Shown: positions 6,883-15,756 of the stretch, one piece after another | How positions within the stretch are numbered: position 1 is the stretch's first letter | How the letters are laid out: each line of letters opens with the position of its first letter | Translations under genes and position numbers: made by a program | The notes under the pieces: generated by a model | The model's input: only the letters and a program-made list of their open reading frames with translations | Told to the model about the DNA's origin: nothing | Database searches by the model: none | Assembly: GCF_002964705.1 (NCBI RefSeq) | Contig: NZ_PQCD01000049.1 | Coordinates: 244,282-308,281 of the forward strand | From: Pseudoalteromonas sp. T1lg75 | Lineage (GTDB): Bacteria > Pseudomonadota > Gammaproteobacteria > Enterobacterales > Alteromonadaceae | Direction of reading: 5' to 3' | Length of the DNA stretch: 64,000 nucleotides

Positions 6883-9531
6883 ATGATAAGAATCGGGTTG
6901 TTAATATGGCTGCTAACTCTTTCAACTGCATCAACAGTGGTTTTTGCGAATGTGTTCACGAACATGGTGAATCACCCCAGTAAAGAGGGGGTAGCGTATA
7001 GTTTTAATGAGGGGCATTTTTATACGTTACAAGCAGATGAGAATGGTTGGCAAATGCTGGACCATACATATTTAGGTCGCTACGAAGCTGACAATCAAGT
7101 GGCTTTATACAGTGATGGCAGGGGAGCACTAGCTGCCACCGTATTTGATGTGTATTTCCTACCATTTGATGACCAAGGTGTATCTACAGGTGAGTTTCAG
7201 CATGTGTTAGATGTGCCAAGTGGAATTGGCAATTACTCTATAAAGCTGTTGCCAGACCAAGATTTGGTGCTGATACTCGGGGACACAGCTATGGTGCAAT
7301 ATCAAATCGTTGATCAGCAGGCGGTGGAAGTAGGCCGTTACACACACGAAGATTTCGAATTACCTAATCATTACAGCACTTATATTCACCCTGATGGAAC
7401 CTTGTTGGATTTTATAGGCAATGTTTATCCTTGGGATGGCTCTATTTATTCTGTTCCATTTAGTGTTCCTAAATTGGCTGAATTTATGACCCCCGATGTT
7501 TTGGTTTTAGATCAAAACGATGGATTTATTGTATTAAAATCATATACCAGTAATGTGGTGCGTTTTAACTGGCCACTAAGCGAAGACTCGAGTCCACAAT
7601 TAATAGCTAACAATTGGGATGGGAGCAAATTCCTTGGTGTTGGTTCTCATACTGACTGGGTAAGAGTTAAGCCGAATGCATTTAGCCCATGGTTATTTGA
7701 TCCTACTGATCCATTGGCAAGAATAAATAGTAACTTCACCTACCCACATTGGTTGAAGAGCTATCAAGTTATAACTGGGCAAAGGTCATACGGTAACAAG
7801 GAAGGGTTTGAAGACCGCCCTGTACAAATTAACAATGTCCTCTGGTTGGGCCCCCTAAAAATTGAACCGGTAGGAGAAACGTATCAGTTTGACTATTTTA
7901 GTACTCTTCACCTATCGAATAATGATCTGCTAGTGAATAGACGAGACAACCAAGGCTCACCAGCATGGGGAAACGACTTTCAACAAATAAGCTCTGAAAT
8001 ATCCTTGGGGTTGTCTCGATATACACTGAATGAAACAGGGGAGATTCAATCGAAAACTGTACTTGAGGGGCAAAGTCAAGGTAGTTGGGCACAGTTGATT
8101 ATGGCAGAGCCGCTATCAAACAAAGTATTTGCCCTTGTCTTAAACCCAAATGATACCTTTGTTTATGCTCAGATTTATAAAGATGAGCAGCTATTGTCTG
8201 AGTATCCAGTATTTCAATACGGGCATTTTTTTGGGCAACCAATTCATGGAGCTGACAGTCGTCCAGTGATCTCTCCTGACAAAGCACACGTTTATTTTGA
8301 GGTGAATGAGGAGGTTTACTACTGTGACATTGAGGAGCTAACAACGCTCAATAACTGTGCTCAGATCTATGTTGAAAAGCTTACCTTTCCGCGCATCAGT
8401 GCTTACAAGGACGGAATCGTTTATTGGGGAACTCACAGGCATAAATTTATCAGCATATCTCACAATAACGACGAGTTACTTGTAGAAGATAAGTGGGCTG
8501 GAAAATTTGAAGACGGCTGCTGTGTTGAAACGGTATTTTATAACCCTGTTACAGACCGCTTGTTTGTAGATGACATGGAATTATTGCCTGACGGTAGTGT
8601 GGAGAAGTTGAACGTGCAGGCCAGACGTCCTTATTTTTATAATGAAACTACCAAACTTGCTTTTGGTTCGGGTTACAGCACCAGTGGATCATTTGGTTAT
8701 GACATCAACACGGACAGCTACTATCAAGTTGAGTTTATGAATCACCTGTATCCCCAAGTCTCAGAGGGTTCCTTAAGAGCGTACTTGGGTTCTGACCTAC
8801 TGGTGTTTGACAACCCCTATGTGAAAAACGGTATTGAAGTAATCAAGGCGCCATTTCTTGTTAACGTGGCAGTGGATTTCAACGAGCCTGACACCATTTA
8901 TTCCTACGAGGAGTTAACACTTCCTATTTATGAGCTGTTTACTTCTGAACCTGAGTTTCAAGAAACTTGGATGCTGGCGATAGGCTATAGTAGCGAAGAT
9001 AATAAAAATGCGGTGCCGAAAGATAACTATATTCGCTTTACAATTGAAAAAGCTTACTCCCTAGCCCATGACGGTAGTTTTCCCTTTAAATTAGTGACTG
9101 AACAAGGGTCATGGCGAGCTACATTTCCACTAAAAACTCAGTTGCTTAATTTAAACGAGGCGCCTGTGTTTCAAAAAGTATATGACCAACGAATGACTGT
9201 TGGCACTGAATATGAGGGAGCGTTATGGGATATCGTTAGTGATCCCGACGGCGATAATCTTATCTTTACTACAGAAGGTTTGCCAGCTGGCTTAGTGCTT
9301 GACGGCAGTTACATTTCAGGTGTGCCAACCAAAGCAGGTGATTATCTGGTTACTGTTACGGCAACTGATCCTTTAGGGCTAACGGCCCAAGTTCAGTTTT
9401 ATATTAAAGTGGAAAATGCCGACTCAGACGACTTAAGCAGCTCAGGTGGTAGTTTGGGTTATCTAATCGTGTTCATGTTGATGGGAGCTCGTTGGCTGCG
9501 TCAGCAGAAAACACCACTAAAGAAGGGTTAA
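6883..9531 (+). CDS. Large secreted GlyGly-CTERM protein with C-terminal Ig-like/cadherin-like domain
   Basis: 882 residues. A Sec signal peptide (1-22, ending VFA) leads a long region without recognised motifs but rich in short beta-type strands and aromatic residues, possibly a propeller. Residues about 765-845 form a He_PIG/cadherin-like domain (DPDGDNL, then LPAGL, then GVPTKAGDYLVTVTATDPLG). The tail is a GlyGly-CTERM sorting signal: SGGSLG (854-859), a hydrophobic run (860-868) and basic residues R870, R873 and K876. Proteins with this tail are processed by rhombosortase and exported by type II secretion to the cell surface. AAGGA lies 6 nt before the ATG. Codon use is visibly more A+T-rich than neighbouring genes and the gene is flanked by 91-bp repeats, which suggests acquisition. 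The ligand or function is unknown. Confidence 0.85.
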   Translation: MIRIGLLIWLLTLSTASTVVFANVFTNMVNHPSKEGVAYSFNEGHFYTLQADENGWQMLDHTYLGRYEADNQVALYSDGRGALAATVFDVYFLPFDDQGVSTGEFQHVLDVPSGIGNYSIKLLPDQDLVLILGDTAMVQYQIVDQQAVEVGRYTHEDFELPNHYSTYIHPDGTLLDFIGNVYPWDGSIYSVPFSVPKLAEFMTPDVLVLDQNDGFIVLKSYTSNVVRFNWPLSEDSSPQLIANNWDGSKFLGVGSHTDWVRVKPNAFSPWLFDPTDPLARINSNFTYPHWLKSYQVITGQRSYGNKEGFEDRPVQINNVLWLGPLKIEPVGETYQFDYFSTLHLSNNDLLVNRRDNQGSPAWGNDFQQISSEISLGLSRYTLNETGEIQSKTVLEGQSQGSWAQLIMAEPLSNKVFALVLNPNDTFVYAQIYKDEQLLSEYPVFQYGHFFGQPIHGADSRPVISPDKAHVYFEVNEEVYYCDIEELTTLNNCAQIYVEKLTFPRISAYKDGIVYWGTHRHKFISISHNNDELLVEDKWAGKFEDGCCVETVFYNPVTDRLFVDDMELLPDGSVEKLNVQARRPYFYNETTKLAFGSGYSTSGSFGYDINTDSYYQVEFMNHLYPQVSEGSLRAYLGSDLLVFDNPYVKNGIEVIKAPFLVNVAVDFNEPDTIYSYEELTLPIYELFTSEPEFQETWMLAIGYSSEDNKNAVPKDNYIRFTIEKAYSLAHDGSFPFKLVTEQGSWRATFPLKTQLLNLNEAPVFQKVYDQRMTVGTEYEGALWDIVSDPDGDNLIFTTEGLPAGLVLDGSYISGVPTKAGDYLVTVTATDPLGLTAQVQFYIKVENADSDDLSSSGGSLGYLIVFMLMGARWLRQQKTPLKKG

Positions 9532-9624
9532 CGGGTAGGTGCAATATGAGTTATCTATTTTGTTTTTGACTAAATATATTAGCGCCGAATAGATAAACGA
9601 GTTTTCTGTACCTGCACCTGGGTC

Positions 9625-9715
9625 TATGCAAGCACCAGCCAAACGCCGGGAAAAGCTGATACTTTATTATTGTCTTGTGCAATTGCCAGTTTTACTCGGT
9701 GTGCTTTACAGTGAA
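9625..9715. repeat. 91-bp direct repeat, right copy, in the fadR upstream region
   Basis: Counterpart of 6308-6398 (80/91 identical, no indels by eye). It ends about 20 bp before the FadR promoter/operator and is probably the original copy, since it is contiguous with fadR control sequences. Confidence 0.88.
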
Positions 9716-9724
9716 GTTTTCTTG

Positions 9725-9754
9725 TTAGTTGCTAATCATCTGGTACAATCAGTG
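9725..9754 (+). promoter_or_regulatory. fadR promoter with probable FadR operator (autoregulation)
   Basis: ATCTGGTACAATCAGTG at 9738-9754 matches 13 of 17 bases of the E. coli fadB FadR operator as I recall it (ATCTGGTACGACCAGAT). It overlaps the plausible -10 TACAAT (9744-9749), which has a weak -35 (TTGTTA) 16 bp upstream. Binding here would block RNA polymerase, so FadR probably represses its own gene, with relief by long-chain acyl-CoA. Confidence 0.68.
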
Positions 9755-9796
9755 GGATAATTAAAATTACATAAACCGTGGTGAAGTGGACCTTAG

Positions 9797-10510
9797 ATGA
9801 GAATTTTTAAAGCGAAAAGCCCAGCTGGATTTGCTGAGGAATACATAGTTGAGTCCATCTGGAATGGTGAGTTTCCACCAGGCTCTATTCTTCCTGCCGA
9901 GCGCGAACTATCGGAACTCATCGGCGTGACTCGTACGACACTGCGTGAAGTTTTACAACGCCTTGCTCGTGATGGCTGGCTCACCATTCAACATGGTAAG
10001 CCAACGCGAGTAAATAACTTTTGGGAAACCTCGGGTCTTAATATTCTTGAGACGCTGGCGCGTCTTGACGAAGATAAAATGCCCGAGCTGACCGATCAGC
10101 TACTGTCAGCACGCACCAACATCAGTGCCATCTATATGCGTGCGGCGATCAAAATCGACCCAGAGCGTGTAAAGGAAATTGTTGCCGAGCGTGACGGTGT
10201 TGAAGACACGGCTCAGGCCTTTGCCGACTATGACTATTTGGTACACCATCACCTTGCCAGTGCCGGAAACAACAAAATTTATGTGTTAATCCTCAATGGC
10301 TTTAAAGGCTTTTACTCAAAAATCGGTTGTCACTACTTCTCTGATCCCCGTACTCGTGAGTTAGCGCGTCAATTCTATTCTGATCTGGCTGAGCTGGCCG
10401 AGAAGCAAGACCACGACGGTGCCATTTCCCTAATGCGTCGTTATGGCCATCAGAGCGGTCAAATCTGGCAGGAAATTCGTGGCGATATGCCCGAAGACAT
10501 TATGGATTAA
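9797..10510 (+). CDS. fadR: Fatty acid metabolism regulator FadR
   Basis: A 237-residue GntR-family transcription factor, close to the enterobacterial protein. Residues 8-75 are the winged helix with [20 protein letters not shown] (33-52) and the GKPTRV wing; residues about 80-230 are the all-helical acyl-CoA-binding FadR_C domain. FadR represses beta-oxidation genes and activates unsaturated fatty acid synthesis; acyl-CoA releases it from DNA. A probable operator lies in its own promoter. A terminator follows at 10517-10539. Confidence 0.95.
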   Translation: MRIFKAKSPAGFAEEYIVESIWNGEFPPGSILPAERELSELIGVTRTTLREVLQRLARDGWLTIQHGKPTRVNNFWETSGLNILETLARLDEDKMPELTDQLLSARTNISAIYMRAAIKIDPERVKEIVAERDGVEDTAQAFADYDYLVHHHLASAGNNKIYVLILNGFKGFYSKIGCHYFSDPRTRELARQFYSDLAELAEKQDHDGAISLMRRYGHQSGQIWQEIRGDMPEDIMD

Positions 10511-10516
10511 TTAAAG

Positions 10517-10539
10517 AGCCTGCGAATGCAGGCTTTTTT
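10517..10539 (+). terminator. fadR terminator
   Basis: Stem AGCCTGC/GCAGGCT with a GAAT loop followed by a T run, directly downstream of the fadR stop codon. Confidence 0.88.
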
Positions 10540-10561
10540 GTGCCTGAACAGCTAAAAATTA

Positions 10562-10606
10562 AACAATCACTTTTTTCGATAACTGCTATCGTTAAATGCG
10601 ATTGTT
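10562..10606. promoter_or_regulatory. Nested 45-bp dyad upstream of the peroxiredoxin gene
   Basis: Two inverted repeats share one centre at 10584: outer AACAATC (10562-10568)/GATTGTT (10600-10606) and inner CGATA (10577-10581)/TATCG (10587-10591), with equal 8-bp spacers on both sides. The arrangement looks like an operator for a dimer of dimers. It lies about 180 bp before the peroxiredoxin start. It does not fit the OxyR consensus, so the cognate regulator is unknown. Confidence 0.45.
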
Positions 10607-10784
10607 CTTTTGCGCCCTAGCTCAGTAACATAGCGCCCAAGAATATAAATGTACGTATTTTTAATGTCGGGGTTGTTTTTCAAAAGCCCGCCACTATATC
10701 TATGTGCAGGAATAAATACAGGCTAGGCGGCCTCGTCGTCTCAGCCGCAAAGTACGATAAACTCAAACTATTTTGGAGAATAAA

Positions 10785-11390
10785 ATGGGTGTATTAGTAG
10801 GCCGCAAGGCACCAGACTTTACAGCTGCAGCAGTGCTAGGTAACGGCGAAATCGTTGATGCATACAACCTACACGAGACAATCAAAGGCAAGAAAGCGGT
10901 TATCTTTTTCTACCCACTTGATTTCACTTTCGTTTGTCCTTCAGAGCTAATTGCTTTCGACAAGCGTTATGAAGAATTCCAAAAGCGTGGCGTTGAAGTA
11001 ATCGGTGTTTCTATCGATTCACAATTCTCACACAACGCATGGCGTAACACTGCTGTTGCAGACGGCGGTATCGGTCAAGTTAAATACGCTCTAGTAGCTG
11101 ACGTTAAGCACGAAATCTGTCAAGCATACGACGTTGAGCACCCAGAAGCGGGCGTTGCTTTCCGTGGTTCTTTCCTAATCGACGAAGAAGGCACTGTACG
11201 TCACCAAGTAGTTAACGACCTACCTCTAGGCCGTAACATCGACGAAATGCTACGCATGGTTGACGCGCTAGCGTTCCACAGCGAGCACGGTGAAGTATGT
11301 CCTGCTGGTTGGACTGAAGGTAAAAAAGGTATGGACGCAAGCCCTGAAGGTGTTGCTAAGTTCCTATCTGAAAACGAAGGCGACCTATAA
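10785..11390 (+). CDS. Typical 2-Cys peroxiredoxin (AhpC/Prx1 type)
   Basis: A 201-residue cytosolic thiol peroxidase reducing H2O2 and organic peroxides. Peroxidatic C51 is in FTFVCPSE, resolving C172 in EVCPAGW, and the GGIG motif (94-97) marks the robust, overoxidation-sensitive architecture. The C-terminus (KFLSENEGDL) lacks an obvious YF motif. The ATG at 10785 has GGAG 6 nt upstream; a TTG four codons earlier lies across that Shine-Dalgarno site. Codon use is extreme: 11 of 13 leucines are CTA and the glutamines I read are CAA, the mark of a highly expressed gene served by the amplified tRNA-Leu(UAG) and tRNA-Gln(UUG) at 52.5-53.9 kb. It stands alone, without ahpF. Confidence 0.93.
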   Translation: MGVLVGRKAPDFTAAAVLGNGEIVDAYNLHETIKGKKAVIFFYPLDFTFVCPSELIAFDKRYEEFQKRGVEVIGVSIDSQFSHNAWRNTAVADGGIGQVKYALVADVKHEICQAYDVEHPEAGVAFRGSFLIDEEGTVRHQVVNDLPLGRNIDEMLRMVDALAFHSEHGEVCPAGWTEGKKGMDASPEGVAKFLSENEGDL

Positions 11391-11408
11391 GGTTTTACCC
11401 TCGTTTGA

Positions 11409-11436
11409 AAAACCGCGCTTAGGCGCGGTTTTTTTG
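11409..11436 (+). terminator. Peroxiredoxin gene terminator
   Basis: Stem AACCGCGC/GCGCGGTT, loop TTAG, followed by seven T. Confidence 0.9.
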
Positions 11437-11508
11437 TGCCTAAATAATTGCGAAAGTTGTCGATTATCAGCAAGATGGCAGTGAGCTACGATTATAAGGA
11501 ATAACCTA

Positions 11509-11856
11509 ATGCGTTGGTTATGGTGGCAGAAGGGGCGTCAGCAGTCCGGCTATGACAAAATGTTGTTGGCTGGCGCATATTGGCCGATTAAGTTTGATTG
11601 TTATCTTTTGCGCTTCAAACAAGGAAGCTTTATCCAGCGCCATACGGATACAGTGGAGTCTGGTCGCCATTATCGCCTTAATATAGTCTTAAAAGCTGCT
11701 AAGAAGGGCGGTGAGTTTGAATGCGAGCAACCTATCTATACCAGCAAGCGTATCAAGCTGTTTAGACCGGATGTTAACGCTCATGCCGTTACCTTAGTGG
11801 AAGAAGGTACACGTTATGTATTCAGCGTCGGCTGGATACGCGGCGATAAGACATAA
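11509..11856 (+). CDS. Small 2OG-Fe(II) oxygenase-like protein
   Basis: 115 residues. The spacing of H45-x-D47 (RHTDTV), H92 (NAHAVT) and R102 (TRYVFSVGW) fits the double-stranded beta-helix 2-oxoglutarate/Fe(II) oxygenase core: metal-binding HxD...H and a 2OG-binding Arg about ten residues after the distal His. The protein is shorter than most family members and has only a brief N-terminal segment. The substrate is unknown. It stands alone between two terminators, convergent with deaD. Confidence 0.7.
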   Translation: MRWLWWQKGRQQSGYDKMLLAGAYWPIKFDCYLLRFKQGSFIQRHTDTVESGRHYRLNIVLKAAKKGGEFECEQPIYTSKRIKLFRPDVNAHAVTLVEEGTRYVFSVGWIRGDKT

Positions 11857-11884
11857 AAAAAACCGCCCTTGGGCGGTTTTTTTA
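11855..11884. terminator. Bidirectional terminator between the oxygenase gene and deaD
   Basis: Stem AACCGCCC/GGGCGGTT with a run of A on the left and T on the right; it serves the rightward oxygenase and the leftward deaD transcripts. Confidence 0.9.
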
Positions 11885-11891
11885 ATTTTGC

Positions 11892-13721
11892 TTATTGAAA
11901 GCTAACAGCGCGACGCTCTTTGCGTGGACCACGGCTTTTCGCATTTGGGTCACGGAAGCTGCGCTTCTTGCCTTCGTTGCGGTCATTACGCTCGCGTGGA
12001 GGACGTGAATCACGTTGCTCGCGTGGCGCATTCGCTTCGCTTGGACTTAGCGTTAGCTTCATCGGGCGCTTACAGATGAATACTTTTTGGAAGTGCGCAA
12101 CTTTCTCAGCGGGCATACCTTGCGGTAGCTCAACGGTACTGTGGGCCTCAAACAAACGGATGTCACCGATGTACTTGCTGGAGATATCCGCTTCATTGGC
12201 AATCGCACCAACGATGTTCTTAACCTGTACACCGTGCTCACGGCCTACTTCGATACGGTAGGTATCCATCGGCATGTTCGAGTCGCGGCGCTCGCGACGT
12301 GGCTTATCACCATCACGACGATTGTCATCGCGGCGACGTTCACCGCGCTCACCACGTTCGTTACGGCGCTCATTGCGCTCACCGCGCTCTGGACGTTCCT
12401 TCGCTTTGATCTCTTCCACTTTCAATGGCGTCTGCTGTTGCGCTAGGCATAGCAGGGCCGCGGCAAGGTCGCCTTGGCTAAGTTGCAGCTTGTTACCGAT
12501 TGAATTGGCAACCTGGGCAAAGAACTCGCTGTCTTTGTGCTCAAGGGCGGCGGCAATCTTGGTTTCAAGGGCGTCGATACGCTTTTGCTCAACCATTTTA
12601 GCACTTGGTAGCTGTACTTCTGCGATGTCGCTCTTGGTGTGGCGTATAATGTTTTTAAGCAGGTAACGCTCGTTACCCTTAACAAACAAGATGGCCTTAC
12701 CTTGGCGACCAGCACGACCAGTACGGCCGATACGGTGTACATAGGCTTCACTGTCTTGTGGGATATCGTAGTTCACAACCAGACTGATGCGTTCAACATC
12801 AAGGCCACGTGCCGCTACGTCGGTAGCAATAACGATATCAAGTAAGCCGCTCTTCAGACGGTCTACGGTGCGCTCACGGGCTTGCTGGTTCATGTCGCCG
12901 TTAAGCGGTGCCGCGGAGAAACCTTCGCGCTCTAGCAGTTCTGCCAGCTGTACCGTGTCGTTACGGGTACGTACGAATACGATAGCGGCGTCAAACGTTT
13001 CCGCTTCCAAGAAGCGCACGATAGCATTGTTCTTGTGTACGCGGGCTTGCCAGTAAACCTGCTCGATGGTCGATACCGTGCTGTTACGTGGCGTGATGCG
13101 CACTTGCTCGGCGTCTTGCAGGTAGGTTTTACAGATAGACTGAATTTGTTTTGGCATAGTCGCAGAGAACAAACAGGTTTGCTTGGTTTCTGGCGTTTGC
13201 GCCATGATGCTTTCTACATCGTCGATAAAGCCCATGCGCAGCATTTCATCCGCTTCGTCCAACACAAGTGCGCTAAGACGAGATAGGTCGATAGACTTCC
13301 GGCTGATGTGATCCAATAGACGACCAGGGGTCGCGACGATGATTTGTGCGCCGCGACGCAATGCACTTAGCTGGATACCGTAGCTCTGGCCACCGTAAAG
13401 TGCTAAGACTTCTACGCCCCTAGTAAATTTTGCATATTGCTCGAACGCTTCCGCTACCTGGATAGCAAGCTCACGAGTGGGGGTAAGTACAAGGATCTGC
13501 GGGTGCTTAGCATCGGCATCGATGTTGTTCAATAAAGGCAAAGCAAAGGCAGCAGTTTTACCTGTACCTGTTTGCGCCATTCCCAAGACATCCTTTTTGT
13601 CGAGTAAAAGGGGAATACATTGAGTTTGGATCTCGGAAGGAGTCTCATAACCCAACTGTTCCACTGCTTTTAAGATAGCAGGAGAAAGGTTCAACGACTC
13701 AAAGGTGACTGGTTCTGACAT
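11892..13721 (-). CDS. deaD: ATP-dependent DEAD-box RNA helicase DeaD (CsdA)
   Basis: 609 residues. The helicase core has the Q motif, AQTGTGKT (49-56), PTRELA (81-86), DEAD (155-158), SAT (186-188) and, in the second RecA domain, the RGLDVERI and [11 protein letters not shown] motifs. A charged Arg/Glu-rich linker (about 440-480) leads to a DbpA-type RNA-binding domain (about 485-555) and an Arg-rich tail. DeaD unwinds structured RNA in 50S ribosome assembly and cold-shock translation. Such genes usually carry long 5' leaders; the 270 bp upstream is A+T-rich and could hold one. Confidence 0.95.
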   Translation of the reverse strand: MSEPVTFESLNLSPAILKAVEQLGYETPSEIQTQCIPLLLDKKDVLGMAQTGTGKTAAFALPLLNNIDADAKHPQILVLTPTRELAIQVAEAFEQYAKFTRGVEVLALYGGQSYGIQLSALRRGAQIIVATPGRLLDHISRKSIDLSRLSALVLDEADEMLRMGFIDDVESIMAQTPETKQTCLFSATMPKQIQSICKTYLQDAEQVRITPRNSTVSTIEQVYWQARVHKNNAIVRFLEAETFDAAIVFVRTRNDTVQLAELLEREGFSAAPLNGDMNQQARERTVDRLKSGLLDIVIATDVAARGLDVERISLVVNYDIPQDSEAYVHRIGRTGRAGRQGKAILFVKGNERYLLKNIIRHTKSDIAEVQLPSAKMVEQKRIDALETKIAAALEHKDSEFFAQVANSIGNKLQLSQGDLAAALLCLAQQQTPLKVEEIKAKERPERGERNERRNERGERGERRRDDNRRDGDKPRRERRDSNMPMDTYRIEVGREHGVQVKNIVGAIANEADISSKYIGDIRLFEAHSTVELPQGMPAEKVAHFQKVFICKRPMKLTLSPSEANAPREQRDSRPPRERNDRNEGKKRSFRDPNAKSRGPRKERRAVSFQ

Positions 13722-14013
13722 TAAAACGCCTCAGGAATTCAAAGAGCGCGCATTGTACAGGAATGAAGCAGTAATTGCTTGTATAAATTGAAACTATTTC
13801 CTATGTGATTGGTTTTGTATGAAATTTAATCAGGTGTATTTTAGGAAACCTGTGTAAACGGCATAAATAAAGGGTTTTCTGTTAGCGAATAAAGAGTTTT
13901 TTAGTCCTTGTCAAAGTAGAAATGGCAGGATAAAAATGCTGAAAATAAGGCGTTTGTTGATTTGTTTCGCGCTACGCTTGTTTTTTTAATTTTTAGTTTG
14001 TTTTATGAACAAA
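13722..14013. other. Intergenic leader/promoter region of deaD
   Basis: About 290 bp of A+T-rich DNA between deaD and the grxA terminator. No gene is visible. It probably contains the deaD promoter and a long untranslated leader, but I cannot identify a cold-shock box by eye. Confidence 0.5.
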
Positions 14014-14040
14014 TGAAAACGCCGCTTTGGTGAGCGGCGC
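14014..14040 (-). terminator. grxA terminator
   Basis: On the minus strand, stem CGCCGCT/AGCGGCG with a 6-nt loop, followed by TTTTCATTT. Confidence 0.8.
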
Positions 14041-14053
14041 TTCAGGGTAGCTG

Positions 14054-14320
14054 TTATTCTTGATACAGACCCAAGTTTGCCTTGGCGTAGGCTTCAAATT
14101 CCGTAAAGCCACCGATATGCTCTTGGTCGATAAAAATTTGCGGTACTGTTTCACACGGCTTGCCGGCAGACTTTTCCAGATCCGCCTTGCTGATCCCTTC
14201 TTTGATGATATCCACGTAGCGAAATTTAAAATCGTCACGTTGTTCGGCTAATTGGCTAGCAACATCTTTCGCACGTACGCAAAAGGGACAACCATCACGA
14301 CCAAATATAACAGTTAACAT
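14054..14320 (-). CDS. grxA: Glutaredoxin 1
   Basis: An 88-residue cytosolic glutaredoxin of the GrxA group with the dithiol active site C11-P-F-C14, the cis-proline TVPQIFID motif (about 58-65) and the HIGGFTEF glutathione-binding segment. It reduces ribonucleotide reductase and mixed disulfides using glutathione. GGAGA precedes the ATG. It lies 100 bp downstream of ppiC on the same strand and has its own terminator. Confidence 0.93.
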   Translation of the reverse strand: MLTVIFGRDGCPFCVRAKDVASQLAEQRDDFKFRYVDIIKEGISKADLEKSAGKPCETVPQIFIDQEHIGGFTEFEAYAKANLGLYQE

Positions 14321-14420
14321 AATCTCTCCAGTGCTTCTTTTAAGGTACAGGAGGCAGTGTAGCGAGCTTAGGAGCTCGGGTAAAATGCCAAAAACCGATT
14401 TATCTGTTCGTTAAAAACGA

Positions 14421-14699
14421 TTAACTGCGATAAACGGTTTTAATCAGGTGATAGCCGAACTTGGTCTTCACCGGGCCATGCACTTCAAATAATGGTTTTT
14501 TGAAGACCACATCGTCAAATGCCTTGACCATGGTGCCGCGTTCAAACTCACCGAGATCGCCGCCGCGTTTTTTCGACGGGCAGGTTGAGTACTGTTTGGC
14601 AAGCTTATTAAAGTCGCCGCCTTTATCGAGCTTGGCTTTAATTGCTAAACATTCTTCTTTGCTCTTCACCAGGATGTGGTAGGCACAGGCTTTGGCCAT
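14421..14699 (-). CDS. ppiC: Parvulin-type peptidyl-prolyl isomerase PpiC
   Basis: A 92-residue single parvulin domain (AYHILVKSKEE, then YSTCPSKKRGGDLGEF, then GPVKTKFGYHLIKT). Length and sequence match E. coli PpiC (Par10). No signal peptide, so it is cytoplasmic. It follows the kelch-protein gene by only about 10 bp, making it the last member of a three-gene transcript. Confidence 0.93.
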   Translation of the reverse strand: MAKACAYHILVKSKEECLAIKAKLDKGGDFNKLAKQYSTCPSKKRGGDLGEFERGTMVKAFDDVVFKKPLFEVHGPVKTKFGYHLIKTVYRS

Positions 14700-14709
14700 G
14701 ATGTTACTC

Positions 14710-15756
14710 CTAAAATTTAAATCGATACGGTGTGATCTGGTCTAACACCTTTTGCTTCTCGCCAATGCCACCAATGCGATAGGCGGTGCCCTCATGGGCG
14801 AGCAGACCTCTGTGGTCCATGGTTGCTCTTTGGGCGTGTTCCATCCGTTGCCAGCGGTTGCTGGGAACATCAAAACGCCAGACCTGACTTGAGGGCGAGC
14901 TGGGTTTGCCATTATACCCTATGCCGTTGTAGTTGTAGGGGTTAGGTGAGCCACCGATAAATACCAGGTTGCCGTTGATGGTGCCCGCAGCCATACGATA
15001 ATGCGCCTTGCCGCTGGGGTGGGCAATGCTGTGCCATGAGACCTGGCGAGGGTCTTGTGGGTCGATAACCCCTTTTAGGCATTGGGCTTTAGCGGCAAAG
15101 CCGCGACGTTTTTCGGCATAGGCCACGGTTTTAACCCCGTCACAAATTATCATCAGGTTCTCGTTAATTGCGCCGGCGTGGCCAAATACCGCATCGCCGA
15201 GAAAGGGGGAGGCCTGTGACCATCTGTCTTTAGCGATATCATATACCTGTACCAGATTGACATTGCCGTCGTTGTGCCAACCGCTGATCAGATAAATATA
15301 CTGGTCGTTGTAGTTGAGGGCGACGCTGTCGTCCACCGGCACCGGCATATTAGCCAACTGTTGGTACTGATCTTTTTCCACGTCATAGCGATAGGCATCC
15401 GGCACCGAGATCTCTGTGTGATCGGCGGCCACTGTGTAACCGCCAAACACATAGGCATACTTGCCAACGCCTACGGCGGTGGCGGCGAGGCGGCCCGATA
15501 GCTGGGTTGACGCCGGAACCGGCGCCTTTGCTTGCCAGGCATTGCTGCCCAGTTTTAACGCCCACACCTTGTTATGAACATCAAGGTGCGTTTTACCCGC
15601 CCCCAGGCCCATAAAGCTCAGGAAATAACTGCCTTGCTCGGTGTTTACCTTGGCCACCGCATTGTTGCTGACCGGCTCCGGCAGCGCCGGTAACTCTGCG
15701 GCGAACAGGGAGCCACTCAGGGCCAGGCCCATAGCGGCGCAAAGCATTTTAATCAT
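14710..15756 (-). CDS. Periplasmic kelch-repeat beta-propeller protein
   Basis: 348 residues with a signal peptide (1-20, ending LFAA) and six or so kelch/galactose-oxidase-type blades, seen as repeated Y-x-FGGY, YLISGWH and VFIGGSPN units, each followed by a conserved Trp-containing strand (for example NAWQAKAPVP, DRWSQASPF, NRWQRMEHA). The fold resembles the N-acetylneuraminate epimerase/cyclically permuted mutarotase group, but I see no residue set that fixes a reaction. Its start overlaps the preceding thioredoxin-like gene by 8 nt, and ppiC follows, so it may be a client of those two. Confidence 0.8.
   Translation of the reverse strand: MIKMLCAAMGLALSGSLFAAELPALPEPVSNNAVAKVNTEQGSYFLSFMGLGAGKTHLDVHNKVWALKLGSNAWQAKAPVPASTQLSGRLAATAVGVGKYAYVFGGYTVAADHTEISVPDAYRYDVEKDQYQQLANMPVPVDDSVALNYNDQYIYLISGWHNDGNVNLVQVYDIAKDRWSQASPFLGDAVFGHAGAINENLMIICDGVKTVAYAEKRRGFAAKAQCLKGVIDPQDPRQVSWHSIAHPSGKAHYRMAAGTINGNLVFIGGSPNPYNYNGIGYNGKPSSPSSQVWRFDVPSNRWQRMEHAQRATMDHRGLLAHEGTAYRIGGIGEKQKVLDQITPYRFKF

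Noticed and set aside
10562..10606. OxyR site upstream of the peroxiredoxin gene
   Set aside because: The half-sites and their spacing do not match the ATAGnt-based OxyR consensus; only the symmetry is kept as an observation.
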